This document shows, piece by piece, positions 1-8,114 of a DNA stretch of 64,000 bases. Source of the DNA: Plantimonas leprariae (GTDB lineage Bacteria; Pseudomonadota; Alphaproteobacteria; Rhizobiales; Rhizobiaceae); the NCBI RefSeq assembly GCF_008802405.1, contig NZ_VZDO01000001.1, positions 372,001 through 436,000 of the forward strand, in the 5' to 3' direction. Below the pieces are notes generated by a model, which was not told where the DNA came from, did no database searches, and saw only the letters and a list, made by a program, of their open reading frames with translations. The position numbers and the translations under genes are program-made. The stretch's first letter is position 1. Every line of letters starts with the position of its first letter.

Positions 1-2
1 GC

Positions 3-797
3 CTCCAGTGCCTCGCCGAGGCCGACTTCCCCGACATCACGGCGGGCACCTTCACGCATTCGTTCCGGATGCCGGCCGCCGACCTCCTCCGCCTGATCGA
101 GCGGACGCAGTTCGCGATCTCCACCGAGGAGACGCGCTACTACCTGAACGGCATCTACCTCCACGCGATCGAGAACGGCGGTGAAACGCGGCTTCGCGCC
201 GTCGCGACGGACGGCCACCGTCTGGCGCGGGCCGAGATCGACGCGCCGGACGGCTCGAAGGGCATGCCCGGCATCATCGTGCCGCGGAAGACCGTCGGCG
301 AACTCCAGAAGCTTCTCGGCGAGCACGACGAGGACGTCTCGGTCGAACTGTCGGACGCCAAGATCCGCTTCACCATCGGCCCGGTGGTGCTGACCTCGAA
401 GCTGATCGACGGCACCTTCCCGGACTACCAGCGCGTCATCCCGCAGAACAACGAGAAGGCGCTGACGCTCGACCGCGAAAGCTTCTCGGCCGCCGTCGAC
501 CGCGTCTCGACCATCTCCTCCGAGCGCGGCCGTGCGGTGAAGCTGGCGCTCAGCGGCGGCCAACTCACGCTCACCGTCAACTCGCCGGATTCTGGCACCG
601 CCACCGAGGAGCTGCCGGTCGGCTACGAGGCGGACGATCTCGAGATCGGCTTCAACGCCCGCTACCTCCTCGACATCGCCGGCCAGCTCGCCGGCGAGGA
701 GACGGTGTTCATGCTGGCCGATCCGGGCTCGCCGACGCTGATCCGCGACCAGGGCGACGAGGGCACGCTTTACGTCCTCATGCCGATGCGGGTGTGA
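3..797 (+). CDS. dnaN: DNA polymerase III beta subunit (sliding clamp), 5'-truncated
   Basis: This is the C-terminal 264 codons of the beta clamp, the ring that tethers DNA polymerase III to DNA and recruits mismatch-repair and other partners. The frame is open from base 3, so the gene begins outside the window. Recognisable clamp segments are the FAISTEETRYYLNG stretch, ATDGHRLARAE, the LIDGTFPDYQRVIP motif of the middle domain, and the C-terminal VLMPMRV ending, close to the canonical MPMRL-type tail that lines the partner-binding pocket. recF follows on the same strand, the usual dnaN-recF order. The family identification is secure; only the N-terminal third is missing. Confidence 0.97.
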   Translation, partial: LQCLAEADFPDITAGTFTHSFRMPAADLLRLIERTQFAISTEETRYYLNGIYLHAIENGGETRLRAVATDGHRLARAEIDAPDGSKGMPGIIVPRKTVGELQKLLGEHDEDVSVELSDAKIRFTIGPVVLTSKLIDGTFPDYQRVIPQNNEKALTLDRESFSAAVDRVSTISSERGRAVKLALSGGQLTLTVNSPDSGTATEELPVGYEADDLEIGFNARYLLDIAGQLAGEETVFMLADPGSPTLIRDQGDEGTLYVLMPMRV

Positions 798-861
798 GAC
801 GATCGCCGCTTCGCAGCCAGCCGACATCGCAGCCTCTGTCGGCGACGCGCCCTTCGTCGGC

Positions 862-1977
862 CTGACGAGCCTCGCGCTCACCGATTTCCGCAACTACGCC
901 GCGCTTTCCATCCGGCTCCGCTCGCGCTTCGTCGTACTGACCGGCGACAACGGCGCCGGCAAGACCAATCTGATGGAGGCCGTATCGCTGCTCACCCCGG
1001 GCCGCGGGCTCCGGCGGGCGAGCTACGGCGAGACCGCGCGGAGCGGCGGTTCGGGCGGCTTCTCGGTGCGCGCCGAGGCGGAAGGCGCGCTCGGGCAAAC
1101 GCGGCTCGCCACCTTCGTGAAACCCGGCGAGGACGGTGAAGGCGCGGCCCGCGCGGTCAGGATCGACGAAACCGTCGCCCGCTCGGCCGACGAACTGCTG
1201 GATCACCTGCGCGTCCTGTGGCTGACGCCGGCGATGGACGGGTTGTTCACCGGTCCCGCGAACGACCGTCGCCGCTTCCTCGACCGGATGGTCCTGTCGA
1301 TCGACCCGGCGCACGGGCGGCGCGCCGCCGATTACGAGCGCGCCATGCGCCAGCGCAACCGCCTGCTTGGGGAGCCGAGGGCCGACCCGGTCTGGCTCGC
1401 CGGCATCGAGGAGCAGATGGCCGAGCTCGGCGTCGCGATCGCGCTCGCCCGGGCCGAGCTCGTCGGCCTGCTTCGCGCCATGATCGGCGAGGCGCCGGAC
1501 GACGCGCCCTTCCCGAAGGCGGACCTGACGCTCGACGGCGGCTATCCTTTCCCCTTCGAGGGCATGGCCGCGAGCGACCTCGAAACCGAGGCCGCCCGCC
1601 GCCTCGCCGAGGCGCGCGGGCTCGACGCCCGGGCCGGCCGCACGCTGGAAGGGCCGCACCGGGCCGACCTCGCGGTCTTCCACCGGGCGAAGGCGATGCC
1701 GGCCGCCCTCTCCTCCACCGGCGAGCAGAAGGCGCTACTGATCGGCCTCGTGCTCGCCCATGCGCGCCTCACCAGAGCCGTGTCCGGCATCGCGCCGATC
1801 CTGCTTCTCGACGAGATCGCCGCCCATCTCGATCCCGGCCGGCGCGCCAGCCTCTTCGACATCGTCGAGGGCCTCGGCGTCCAGTCCTTCATGACCGGCA
1901 CCGACGCCTCGCTGTTCGCAGCGCTCGGGCCGCGAGCCCAGCATCTCACCGTGTCGAACGGGACGGTCGCCGCGTGA
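862..1977 (+). CDS. recF: DNA replication and repair protein RecF (non-canonical start)
   Basis: RecF is an SMC-like ATPase that works with RecO and RecR to load RecA at single-strand gaps. The N-terminal LALTDFRNY motif is followed by Walker A GDNGAGKT (encoded at 943-966), the STGEQK signature near residue 290, and a Walker B LLLDEIAAHLD near residue 314. The first in-frame ATG is at 973, after Walker A, so it cannot be the true start. There is no ATG, GTG or TTG in this frame between the stop at 739 and base 973. I place the start at CTG 862, which gives MTSLALTDFRNY and 371 residues, a normal family length. ACG 799 or ATC 802, just after the dnaN stop, are alternatives. The end overlaps moeB by four bases (GTGA). 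Confidence 0.9.
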   Translation: MTSLALTDFRNYAALSIRLRSRFVVLTGDNGAGKTNLMEAVSLLTPGRGLRRASYGETARSGGSGGFSVRAEAEGALGQTRLATFVKPGEDGEGAARAVRIDETVARSADELLDHLRVLWLTPAMDGLFTGPANDRRRFLDRMVLSIDPAHGRRAADYERAMRQRNRLLGEPRADPVWLAGIEEQMAELGVAIALARAELVGLLRAMIGEAPDDAPFPKADLTLDGGYPFPFEGMAASDLETEAARRLAEARGLDARAGRTLEGPHRADLAVFHRAKAMPAALSSTGEQKALLIGLVLAHARLTRAVSGIAPILLLDEIAAHLDPGRRASLFDIVEGLGVQSFMTGTDASLFAALGPRAQHLTVSNGTVAA

Positions 1978-2723
1978 CGCTTTCCCCCGACGAACTCGCC
2001 CGCTACGCGCGCCACATCGTGCTTCCCGAAGTCGGCGGCGCCGGCCAGCAGGCGCTGAAGCGCGCGAAGGTGCTGGTGGTCGGGGCGGGCGGCATCGGCT
2101 CGCCGGTCGTGCTCTATCTCGCTGCCGCCGGCATCGGCACGATCGGCATCGCCGACGACGACGCGGTGTCGCTGTCGAACCTGCAGCGGCAGGTCCTGCA
2201 CGGCACCGCCGACGTCGGGCGCCCGAAGGTGGAAAGTGCGGCGAGCGCCGTCGCGCGCCTCAACCCGCACGTCGCCGTCGTGCCGCACGCCGTGCGGCTG
2301 GACGACCGCAACGTCGCCGCGACCGTCGCCTCTTACGACCTCGTGCTCGACGGCTCCGACAACTTCGCCACCCGTTTCCTCCTGGCCGATGCCTGCGCGG
2401 CGGCGGCGAAGCCGCTGGTCTCGTCCGCCGTCAACCGCTTCTCGGGCTCGCTTACGGTGCTGATGCCCTATCGCGACAGCCACCCGTCCTATCGCGACCT
2501 GTTCCCGGAGCCGCCCCCGGAGGGTCTGGTGCCGACCTGCGCCGAGGCCGGCATCCTCGGCGTCGTCACCGGCATCCTCGGCACGCTCGCGGCGACGGAG
2601 GCGATCAAGCTCGTCTGCGGCATCGGCGAGCCGCTGGTCGGCCGGCTTCTGATGATCGACGCGCTGGACATGCGCGTCCAGACGATCACCTATCGGCGCA
2701 AACGGAAGGACGCACCGGAATGA
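1974..2723 (+). CDS. moeB: MoeB/ThiF-type adenylyltransferase (HesA/MoeB family)
   Basis: E1-like enzyme that adenylates the C-terminal glycine of a ubiquitin-fold sulfur carrier, most likely MoaD in molybdopterin synthesis. The GTG start overlaps the recF stop and gives 249 residues. The nucleotide-binding GAGGIGS loop is near residue 37, followed by the DDDAVSLSNLQRQ strand and the family cysteine motif TCAEAG near residue 188. The zinc-binding cysteine pairs usual in E. coli MoeB are absent: the first position reads SYRDLFP and the C-terminus has no CxxC. There is no rhodanese domain. It could serve ThiS rather than MoaD, since no moaD, moaE or thi gene is nearby. The ABM gene follows with an ATGA overlap. 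Confidence 0.85.
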   Translation: MTLSPDELARYARHIVLPEVGGAGQQALKRAKVLVVGAGGIGSPVVLYLAAAGIGTIGIADDDAVSLSNLQRQVLHGTADVGRPKVESAASAVARLNPHVAVVPHAVRLDDRNVAATVASYDLVLDGSDNFATRFLLADACAAAAKPLVSSAVNRFSGSLTVLMPYRDSHPSYRDLFPEPPPEGLVPTCAEAGILGVVTGILGTLAATEAIKLVCGIGEPLVGRLLMIDALDMRVQTITYRRKRKDAPE

Positions 2724-3016
2724 TCACCGTGATCGCGACGCTGAAGATAAAGGCCGGCACCCGGGACGACGTGGCCGCGGCCGCGCATCCCTGCATTGAG
2801 GCGACACGCAAGGAGGCCGGCTGTCGGCGCTACGACCTCACCTCGAACGTGCTCGATCCGACGCAACTCGTCTTCGTCGAGGAATGGGAAAGCCGCGAGG
2901 CGCTGGAAGCGCATTTCAACACCGATCACATCAAGGCTTGGCGCGAGGCGGGCAAGCCCTTCGTCGAGTCGGCGGTGGTCGAGATCATCCACGCGACGCA
3001 AGTCGAGCGGCTCTAG
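2720..3016 (+). CDS. Putative quinol monooxygenase, ABM-domain protein
   Basis: A 98-residue protein of the antibiotic-biosynthesis monooxygenase (ABM, dimeric alpha/beta barrel) superfamily, like YgiN. The marks are the N-terminal ITVIATLKIKAG strand, the GCRRYDLTSNVLDP segment, FVEEWESREALEAHF, and a C-terminal strand after HIKAW. Proteins of this fold oxidise quinols or polyaromatic substrates without a cofactor, and some bind haem; the substrate here cannot be told. The start codon overlaps the moeB stop (ATGA) and the hydrolase gene starts four bases after its stop, so the three are very likely translationally coupled. The fold assignment is good, the function is inference. Confidence 0.8.
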   Translation: MITVIATLKIKAGTRDDVAAAAHPCIEATRKEAGCRRYDLTSNVLDPTQLVFVEEWESREALEAHFNTDHIKAWREAGKPFVESAVVEIIHATQVERL

Positions 3017-3019
3017 CCG

Positions 3020-3703
3020 ATGCGTCTGGTCTTCGTCCCGGCGCTCGCCTGCGACGCGGACCTCTACGCGCCGCTGATCGAGCGTCTCGGCGCGGATTTC
3101 GACTGCATCACCGTCGTTCCCGCGCAGCCGACGCTGCGGGAATGCGTCGGCGCGGTGCTGGCGGCGGCCGGCTCGGAGCGGTTCGTCGTCTGCGGCACCT
3201 CCTTCGGCGGCCACGTCGCGCGCGAGACCGCCTTCGCGGCCCCGGATCGCGTCGCGGGCCTCGTGATCATGGGAGCCGGCGCGGCGGGCGTCGCCGATCC
3301 GGCTCCGCTTGAAAAGCGCCGCGCCGCGATCGAAAGCGGCCGTCGGGCCGAGATGCTGGAGGAGATGGCGCGGGCGATCGTCTTCGAGCCGGACGGGCGC
3401 GGCCGGACCGCGGCGGACGGCTTCCGCCGCATGGCCGCCCGCTGTCCCGACGCGACGCTCCTCGCGCAGAACGAGGCTCTGCTCAGCCGTCCGGACCGGC
3501 GCGCCGATCTCGGTTCCTTGTCCTGCCGCACCCTCCTCGTCTGGGGCGAGCACGACGCCTTCTCGCCCGTCGCGGCCGCCCGCGAAATAGCGGCCGCCCT
3601 GCCGGACGCGGAACTCATCGTCCTGCCGGATTGCGGCCACCTGCCGAGCCTCGAAGCCACCACCCGCGTGGCGGACGCGATCCGCGCCCGCTTCGCCGGC
3701 TAG
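3020..3703 (+). CDS. Alpha/beta-fold hydrolase
   Basis: A 227-residue alpha/beta hydrolase. The nucleophile elbow GTSFGG places the serine near residue 61, the acid is probably the aspartate of GEHDAF near residue 179, and the histidine is in DCGHLPSLE near residue 207. There is no signal peptide, so it should be cytoplasmic. The N-terminus reads RLVFVPALACDADLYAPLI, the first strand and oxyanion region of esterase or lactonase-like members. It sits between the ABM monooxygenase and a DUF2937 gene in the same operon, which might suggest oxidation and hydrolysis of one aromatic or lactone substrate, but that is speculation. Confidence 0.85.
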   Translation: MRLVFVPALACDADLYAPLIERLGADFDCITVVPAQPTLRECVGAVLAAAGSERFVVCGTSFGGHVARETAFAAPDRVAGLVIMGAGAAGVADPAPLEKRRAAIESGRRAEMLEEMARAIVFEPDGRGRTAADGFRRMAARCPDATLLAQNEALLSRPDRRADLGSLSCRTLLVWGEHDAFSPVAAAREIAAALPDAELIVLPDCGHLPSLEATTRVADAIRARFAG

Positions 3704-3711
3704 GGCCGCCG

Positions 3712-4212
3712 ATGCGGCTCCTGTCGCGTATCCTCTTCGCGGCGCTCGGCGCCTTCCTGTTCGGCCAGTCCGCCGAATGGACGCAGCAATATCTCCAGCG
3801 CCTCGGCGGGGCGGCGGACGAACTCCGCGCCGTCGTCGGCCGCTTCGACGAGGGCGCGGCCGCATCCGGCCTCAGCCGCGAGGCGGCGGTCGCCCGGCTG
3901 AAAAGCCAGTCGGACGCGCTGGCGGCCCGGCAGGGACGCGACGCGGAAGCGACAGCGGCACGCTATGCCGAGGTGGAACGGCGCTACCGTGACCTCTCGG
4001 CCGCCGCCCCGCTGCTCCGACCCTTCGTCGCGCTCGGCGACATGGATGGCGGCATCGCGGCGCGGGCGATGGACGACTTCCGCCCCGCCCTCCCCGTCAC
4101 GCCGGACGGGCTGGCGCTGACCGGTCTCGGCTTCGTCGCCGGCTGGGGAACGGGAAGCAGCTTGGCCGGCGCCGCGCGCATGGCGCGGCGGCGACGCGGC
4201 GTCGCTACTTGA
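3712..4212 (+). CDS. DUF2937 family membrane protein
   Basis: A 166-residue protein resembling the DUF2937 family of proteobacterial inner-membrane proteins of unknown role. A hydrophobic segment at residues 5-20 is followed by the family-like QQYLQRLGGAADELRAVV stretch, a helical Glu/Arg/Ala-rich middle, and a second membrane segment (LALTGLGFVAGWGTG) before a basic C-terminus, which fits two membrane spans with a helical loop between. The ATG at 3712 lies eight bases after the hydrolase stop. Its last eight bases overlap the end of the convergent fabI, so no separate terminator separates the two transcription units. Confidence 0.78.
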   Translation: MRLLSRILFAALGAFLFGQSAEWTQQYLQRLGGAADELRAVVGRFDEGAAASGLSREAAVARLKSQSDALAARQGRDAEATAARYAEVERRYRDLSAAAPLLRPFVALGDMDGGIAARAMDDFRPALPVTPDGLALTGLGFVAGWGTGSSLAGAARMARRRRGVAT

Positions 4213-5056
4213 CCGCCTCCGGCACGGCGTCCGGCACGGCGGGGATCTCGCCCTTCTGCTCCTGCACCTTCAACTCGTCCAGCGCCGGCATCGACATGAC
4301 GTTGTAGCCGGAATCGACGTAGTGGATCTCGCCGGTGACGCCGTTGGCGAGGTCCGACAGGAGGTAGAGCACCGCGCCGCCGATCTCGTCCGTCGTCACG
4401 TTGCGGCGGAGCGGCGCGTGCTTGCGCTGGTAGTTCAGCATCAGCCGCGCGTCGGAAACGCCGGCCCCGGCGAGGGTGCGCACCGGTCCGGCGGAAACCG
4501 CGTTGACGCGGATGTTGCGCGGCCCGTAGTCGGCCGCGAGATAGCGCACCGAGGCCTCCAGCGCCGCCTTCGCGACGCCCATGACGTTGTAGTTCGGCAT
4601 GACGCGCGTCGAGCCGCCGTAGGTCAGCGTCAGCACCGAGCCGCCCGAGCCCATCAGTTCCGTCGCCCGCCGCGTAATCTCGGTGAACGAGAAGCAGGAG
4701 ATCAGCATGGTGCGCTGGAAGTTCTCGCGCGAGGTGTCGGCGTAGAGGCCCTTCAGCTCGTTCTTGTCGGAAAAGGCGAGCGCGTGGACGAGGAAGTCGA
4801 GGCGACCCCATTCCTGCTCGATCCTGTCGAACATGGCGGCGACGGAGGCGGCATCCTCGACGTCGCAGTCGAGCAGAAGCGTCGCGTCGATCTCGCGCGC
4901 CAGCGGCCGGACGCGCTTGCCGAAGGCCTCGCCCTGGTAGCTGAGCGCAACCTCGGCCCCGTGCGCGTGCAAAGCCTTCGCCGCGCCCCAGGCGATCGAG
5001 TTGTGGTTCGCGACCCCCATCACGAGGCCGCGTTTGCCCTTCATCAAATCGCCCAT
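4205..5056 (-). CDS. fabI: Enoyl-[acyl-carrier-protein] reductase (NADH), FabI type
   Basis: Short-chain dehydrogenase that performs the last reduction of each fatty acid elongation cycle. The FabI-type nucleotide motif GVANHNSIAWG is at residues 14-24. The catalytic residues Tyr146, Tyr156 and Lys163 can be counted directly and fall at the E. coli FabI positions. The 283-residue length is slightly long because of a C-terminal charged tail. The ATG at 5056 is preceded by a GGAAG ribosome site. It is the last gene of fabA-fabB-fabI, 32 bases after fabB, a standard rhizobial arrangement coupling the unsaturated branch with enoyl reduction. Confidence 0.96.
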   Translation of the reverse strand: MGDLMKGKRGLVMGVANHNSIAWGAAKALHAHGAEVALSYQGEAFGKRVRPLAREIDATLLLDCDVEDAASVAAMFDRIEQEWGRLDFLVHALAFSDKNELKGLYADTSRENFQRTMLISCFSFTEITRRATELMGSGGSVLTLTYGGSTRVMPNYNVMGVAKAALEASVRYLAADYGPRNIRVNAVSAGPVRTLAGAGVSDARLMLNYQRKHAPLRRNVTTDEIGGAVLYLLSDLANGVTGEIHYVDSGYNVMSMPALDELKVQEQKGEIPAVPDAVPEAVK

Positions 5057-5088
5057 CCCGCTTCCTTTTGTTTCTTCTTGTTGGGTGA

Positions 5089-6309
5089 TCAGGCGTCGAA
5101 GCGCCGGAACACCAGCGTGGCGTTGGTGCCCCCGAAGCCGAAGGAGTTCGACAGCACCGTGTCGAGCTTCGCACCGTCGATGCGCTCACGCGCGATCGGC
5201 AGGTCGGCGAATTCCGGATCGATCTCGTCGATATGGGCACTCTTCGCGATGAAGCCGTGCTTCATCATCAGGAGCGAGTAGATCGATTCCTGCACGCCGG
5301 TCGCGCCGAGCGAATGGCCCGTCAGCGACTTCGTCGCCGAGATCGGCGGGATCCGGTCGCCGAACACCTCGCGGATCGCCTGGATCTCCATCTTGTCGCC
5401 GACCGGCGTCGAGGTGGCGTGCGGGTTGATGTAGTCGATCGGCGTATCGACGCCTTCCAGCGCCATGCGCATGCAGCGCACCGCACCCTCGCCGGACGGC
5501 GCGACCATGTCGTAGCCGTCGGAGGTCGCGCCGTAGCCGACCACCTCGCCGTGGATCGTCGCGCCCCGCGCCTTCGCGTGCTCCAACTCCTCCAGGACGA
5601 GAACGCCAGCGCCACCCGCGATCACGAAGCCGTCGCGGTCCTTGTCGTAGGCCCGGCTCGCCACCGCCGGGCGGTCGTTGAAGTCGGAGGACATCGCGCC
5701 CATCGCGTCAAAGAGGTTCGACATGGTCCAGTCGAGGTCTTCCGAGCCGCCGGCGAAGATCACGTCCTGCTTGCCGAGCTGGATTGTCTCGTAGGCGTTG
5801 CCGATGCAATGGTTCGATGTCGCGCAGGCGGACGAGATCGAGTAGTTGACGCCCTTGATCCGGTACTGCGTCGCGAGCACGGCGGAAGCGGTGGAGCTCA
5901 TCGCTTTGGGCACCGCGGTCGGGCCGATGCGCTTCGGCCCGCCCTTCTCCACCGTGGTCTGCGCCGCCTCGAAGATGATCCGCGTCGAGGGGCCGCCGGA
6001 GCCCATGATGATGCCGGTGCGCGGGTTCACGACGTCGCCCTCTTCGAGGCCGGCATCCTTGATCGCCTGCTCCATCGCGATGAAGTTCCAGGCCGTGCCC
6101 TTCGCCATGAAGCGCGCGGTGCGCCGGTCGAGGACGGCGAAGGGATCGAGCTTCGGCGCGCCTTCGACGCGGCAGCGGAAGCCGTGGGCGGCGTAGTCCT
6201 CGGCGAACGAAATGCCGGACTTCGCCTCGCGGAGCGACTGGAGCACCTCGCCGACGTCGTTGCCGATCGACGACACGATGCCCATTCCGGTGACGACGAC
6301 ACGCTTCAT
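5089..6309 (-). CDS. fabB: 3-oxoacyl-[acyl-carrier-protein] synthase I (FabB)
   Basis: Condensing enzyme (KAS I) that elongates acyl-ACP, including cis-3-decenoyl-ACP made by FabA, and is therefore needed for unsaturated fatty acids. It has 406 residues. The Cys-His-His triad is visible: Cys162 in SSACATSN, His297 in NPHATSTP and His332 in [10 protein letters not shown], with the C-terminal [11 protein letters not shown] signature. The neighbour fabA, 67 bases upstream, and downstream fabI support FabB over FabF. The start [16 protein letters not shown] is the normal family N-terminus. Confidence 0.97.
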   Translation of the reverse strand: MKRVVVTGMGIVSSIGNDVGEVLQSLREAKSGISFAEDYAAHGFRCRVEGAPKLDPFAVLDRRTARFMAKGTAWNFIAMEQAIKDAGLEEGDVVNPRTGIIMGSGGPSTRIIFEAAQTTVEKGGPKRIGPTAVPKAMSSTASAVLATQYRIKGVNYSISSACATSNHCIGNAYETIQLGKQDVIFAGGSEDLDWTMSNLFDAMGAMSSDFNDRPAVASRAYDKDRDGFVIAGGAGVLVLEELEHAKARGATIHGEVVGYGATSDGYDMVAPSGEGAVRCMRMALEGVDTPIDYINPHATSTPVGDKMEIQAIREVFGDRIPPISATKSLTGHSLGATGVQESIYSLLMMKHGFIAKSAHIDEIDPEFADLPIARERIDGAKLDTVLSNSFGFGGTNATLVFRRFDA

Positions 6310-6376
6310 CAGTTCCCTATCTCCCGTGGAGCCGACCGCGACGCTGCGCGCGGGAACGCCCCGGCCTGTGGCCCGT

Positions 6377-6901
6377 TCAGCCGCCGGCCGGCTCGTCCTG
6401 ATCGACGAACAGCCCGACGCGCAGGTCGCTCGCCTTGTAGATGATCTCGCCGTCGGCCTTCATCCAGCCCTCGGCGATGCCGAGCTTCAGTTTCGAGCGC
6501 ATCACGCGCCTGAACTCGACGCCGTACTCCACGAGCTTCACGTTCGGCGTCACCTGCCCCGTGAACTTCACCTCGCCGACGCCGAGCGCGCGGCCGCGTC
6601 CGGGCTCGCCCAGCCAGCCGAGATAGAAGCCCGTCATCTGCCAGAGCGCGTCGAGCCCGAGGCAGCCGGGCATGACGGGATCGCCCTCGAAATGGCAGCC
6701 GAAGAACCAGAGGTCCGGCTTCACGTCGAACTCGGCCCGGATCGAGCCCTTGCCGAACTGGCCGCCGTCGGTGGTGACCTCGGTGATCCGGTCGAACATC
6801 AGCATCGGCGGCAGCGGCAGTTGCGCGTTGCCCGGCCCGAACAGCCGGCCGTGCCCGCATTCGATGAGATCGTCGTAGGTGAAGCTGGTCTTCTGGAGCA
6901 C
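6377..6901 (-). CDS. fabA: 3-hydroxydecanoyl-ACP dehydratase/isomerase (FabA)
   Basis: Bifunctional enzyme that dehydrates 3-hydroxydecanoyl-ACP and isomerises the trans-2 to the cis-3 double bond, starting unsaturated fatty acid synthesis. From the GTG at 6901 the protein has 174 residues, and the catalytic His70 (GCHFEGDP) and Asp84 (LGLDALWQ) fall exactly at the E. coli positions, which supports this start. An open frame continues much further upstream, but that part is not FabA-like. It is the first gene of the fabA-fabB-fabI unit, and irr is on the opposite side, a pairing conserved in rhizobia. Confidence 0.95.
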   Translation of the reverse strand: MLQKTSFTYDDLIECGHGRLFGPGNAQLPLPPMLMFDRITEVTTDGGQFGKGSIRAEFDVKPDLWFFGCHFEGDPVMPGCLGLDALWQMTGFYLGWLGEPGRGRALGVGEVKFTGQVTPNVKLVEYGVEFRRVMRSKLKLGIAEGWMKADGEIIYKASDLRVGLFVDQDEPAGG

Positions 6902-7063
6902 CGCTGTTTTCCGGTCCGGGCGCGGAACGAGCGCCGGTTCGCCGCGCCCTGTAGCACGGGTCTCGCGAAAGGTGAAAGACGGTCGCATTCCGTCAACGCC
7001 TCTCCCGCCGCGCTTGCGCCTGCGTGCCGGGAATGCGTAAGCCGTCGCCGCGATGCGAACGGG

Positions 7064-7513
7064 ATGCCGACGATGCGACGATTTCCGGCGGCGGCCGCCT
7101 TGCTTCTCGCAGCCCTGCCCGCCGGGGCGGCGGACGGCTGGACCTTCCGCGCCGCGGACGGCGGCAGCGCCGGCTTCGCGTCGAACGGCACCTATCGCGG
7201 CCTGTGGTTCGCCTGCACGGCCGGCGGCGGCGCGCGCCTCCTGATCGGGACCGGCGGAACCCGCCTCCAGCGCGGCGTCGACCAGACCGCGGTGGTGACG
7301 GTGGACGGCACCGCCTTCCTTCAGGTCGCGCGGGCGAGCGACGACGGCGAGCCCGCCCTCGACCGCCGCCTGCCGCCGACGGAGTTCCGGCAACTCGCCG
7401 AGGCGCTCGCCAAGGGCAAGGCGGCCGAGGTCTCGATGCCGGCCGGGCGCTTCGCGCTGCCGCTCGCGGGCTCCGGCCGGGCGCTCAAGAGCCTTCTCGC
7501 CGCCTGCAGCTGA
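7064..7513 (+). CDS. Exported hypothetical protein
   Basis: I do not recognise a family. The product has 149 residues (146 from the second ATG at 7073). A signal peptide, [22 protein letters not shown], is cleaved after an AxA-type site, so the protein is probably periplasmic. The mature part is a small beta-rich domain of about 125 residues with two cysteines, one in WFACTAGGG and one near the C-terminus (LLAACS), which could pair. It is divergent from fabA and lies about 100 bases upstream of irr on the same strand, but with promoter-like sequence between. Its function is unknown. Confidence 0.7.
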   Translation: MPTMRRFPAAAALLLAALPAGAADGWTFRAADGGSAGFASNGTYRGLWFACTAGGGARLLIGTGGTRLQRGVDQTAVVTVDGTAFLQVARASDDGEPALDRRLPPTEFRQLAEALAKGKAAEVSMPAGRFALPLAGSGRALKSLLAACS

Positions 7514-7610
7514 CGGATCGCGGGACTTGGGTTCGGCTCGCGGCCACCCCATCTCTTGCGACAGGAACGCACTTTACACTACAAGGGAAGTCGACGTTTC
7601 GAGTGGTGCG

Positions 7611-8072
7611 ATGACGGTGGCGATGGATACCCGGCGAGGCAAGCAGTCGTTCTGCGTGTTCGAGCGCCTTCGGGCGGCGGGCCTCAGGCCGACGCGCCAA
7701 CGCGTCGCGCTGTGCAACCTGATCTTCTCGAAGGGCGACCGGCACCTGTCGGCCGAGGAACTCTACGAGGAAGCGCATCGGGCCGGCGAGTCGGTATCGC
7801 TCGCGACCGTCTACAACACGCTGCACCAGTTCACCGATTCCGGTATCGTCCGGCCGCTGACCGGCGAAGGCCAGCGCACCTATTTCGACACCAACGTCTC
7901 GGACCACCACCACTTCTTCTTGGAAGACAGCAACGAGATGGTGGACATCCCGAACGGCGGGGTGCGGCTCGACCAGTTGCCCGACGTGCCGGAGGGCATG
8001 GAGATCGTCAACGTCGACATCGTGGTGCGGCTGCGCCGCAAGCCCGGCGCGGCGGCCAAGCCGGCCAACTGA
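7611..8072 (+). CDS. irr: Iron response regulator Irr (Fur family)
   Basis: Fur-family transcription factor that in rhizobia represses haem synthesis and other iron-consuming genes when iron is scarce. It has 153 residues from ATG 7611; ATG 7623 (MDTRRGKQ) is an alternative. The N-terminal winged helix contains RPTRQRVALCNLIF and ATVYNTLHQF, and the histidine cluster DHHHFFLED matches the haem-responsive site of rhizobial Irr. The haem regulatory GCPWxD motif of Bradyrhizobium is absent, as in most Irr proteins. The irr/fabA neighbourhood is also typical and separates this from Fur/Mur, Zur and PerR. Confidence 0.92.
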   Translation: MTVAMDTRRGKQSFCVFERLRAAGLRPTRQRVALCNLIFSKGDRHLSAEELYEEAHRAGESVSLATVYNTLHQFTDSGIVRPLTGEGQRTYFDTNVSDHHHFFLEDSNEMVDIPNGGVRLDQLPDVPEGMEIVNVDIVVRLRRKPGAAAKPAN

Positions 8073-8114
8073 CCGGAGGCGGCGCGAGGCGCCGCCGGCC
8101 GATCGCGGTCTCTT

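Noticed and set aside
973-1977. recF starting at ATG 973
   Set aside because: It would remove the LALTDFRNY and Walker A motifs that a functional RecF needs.
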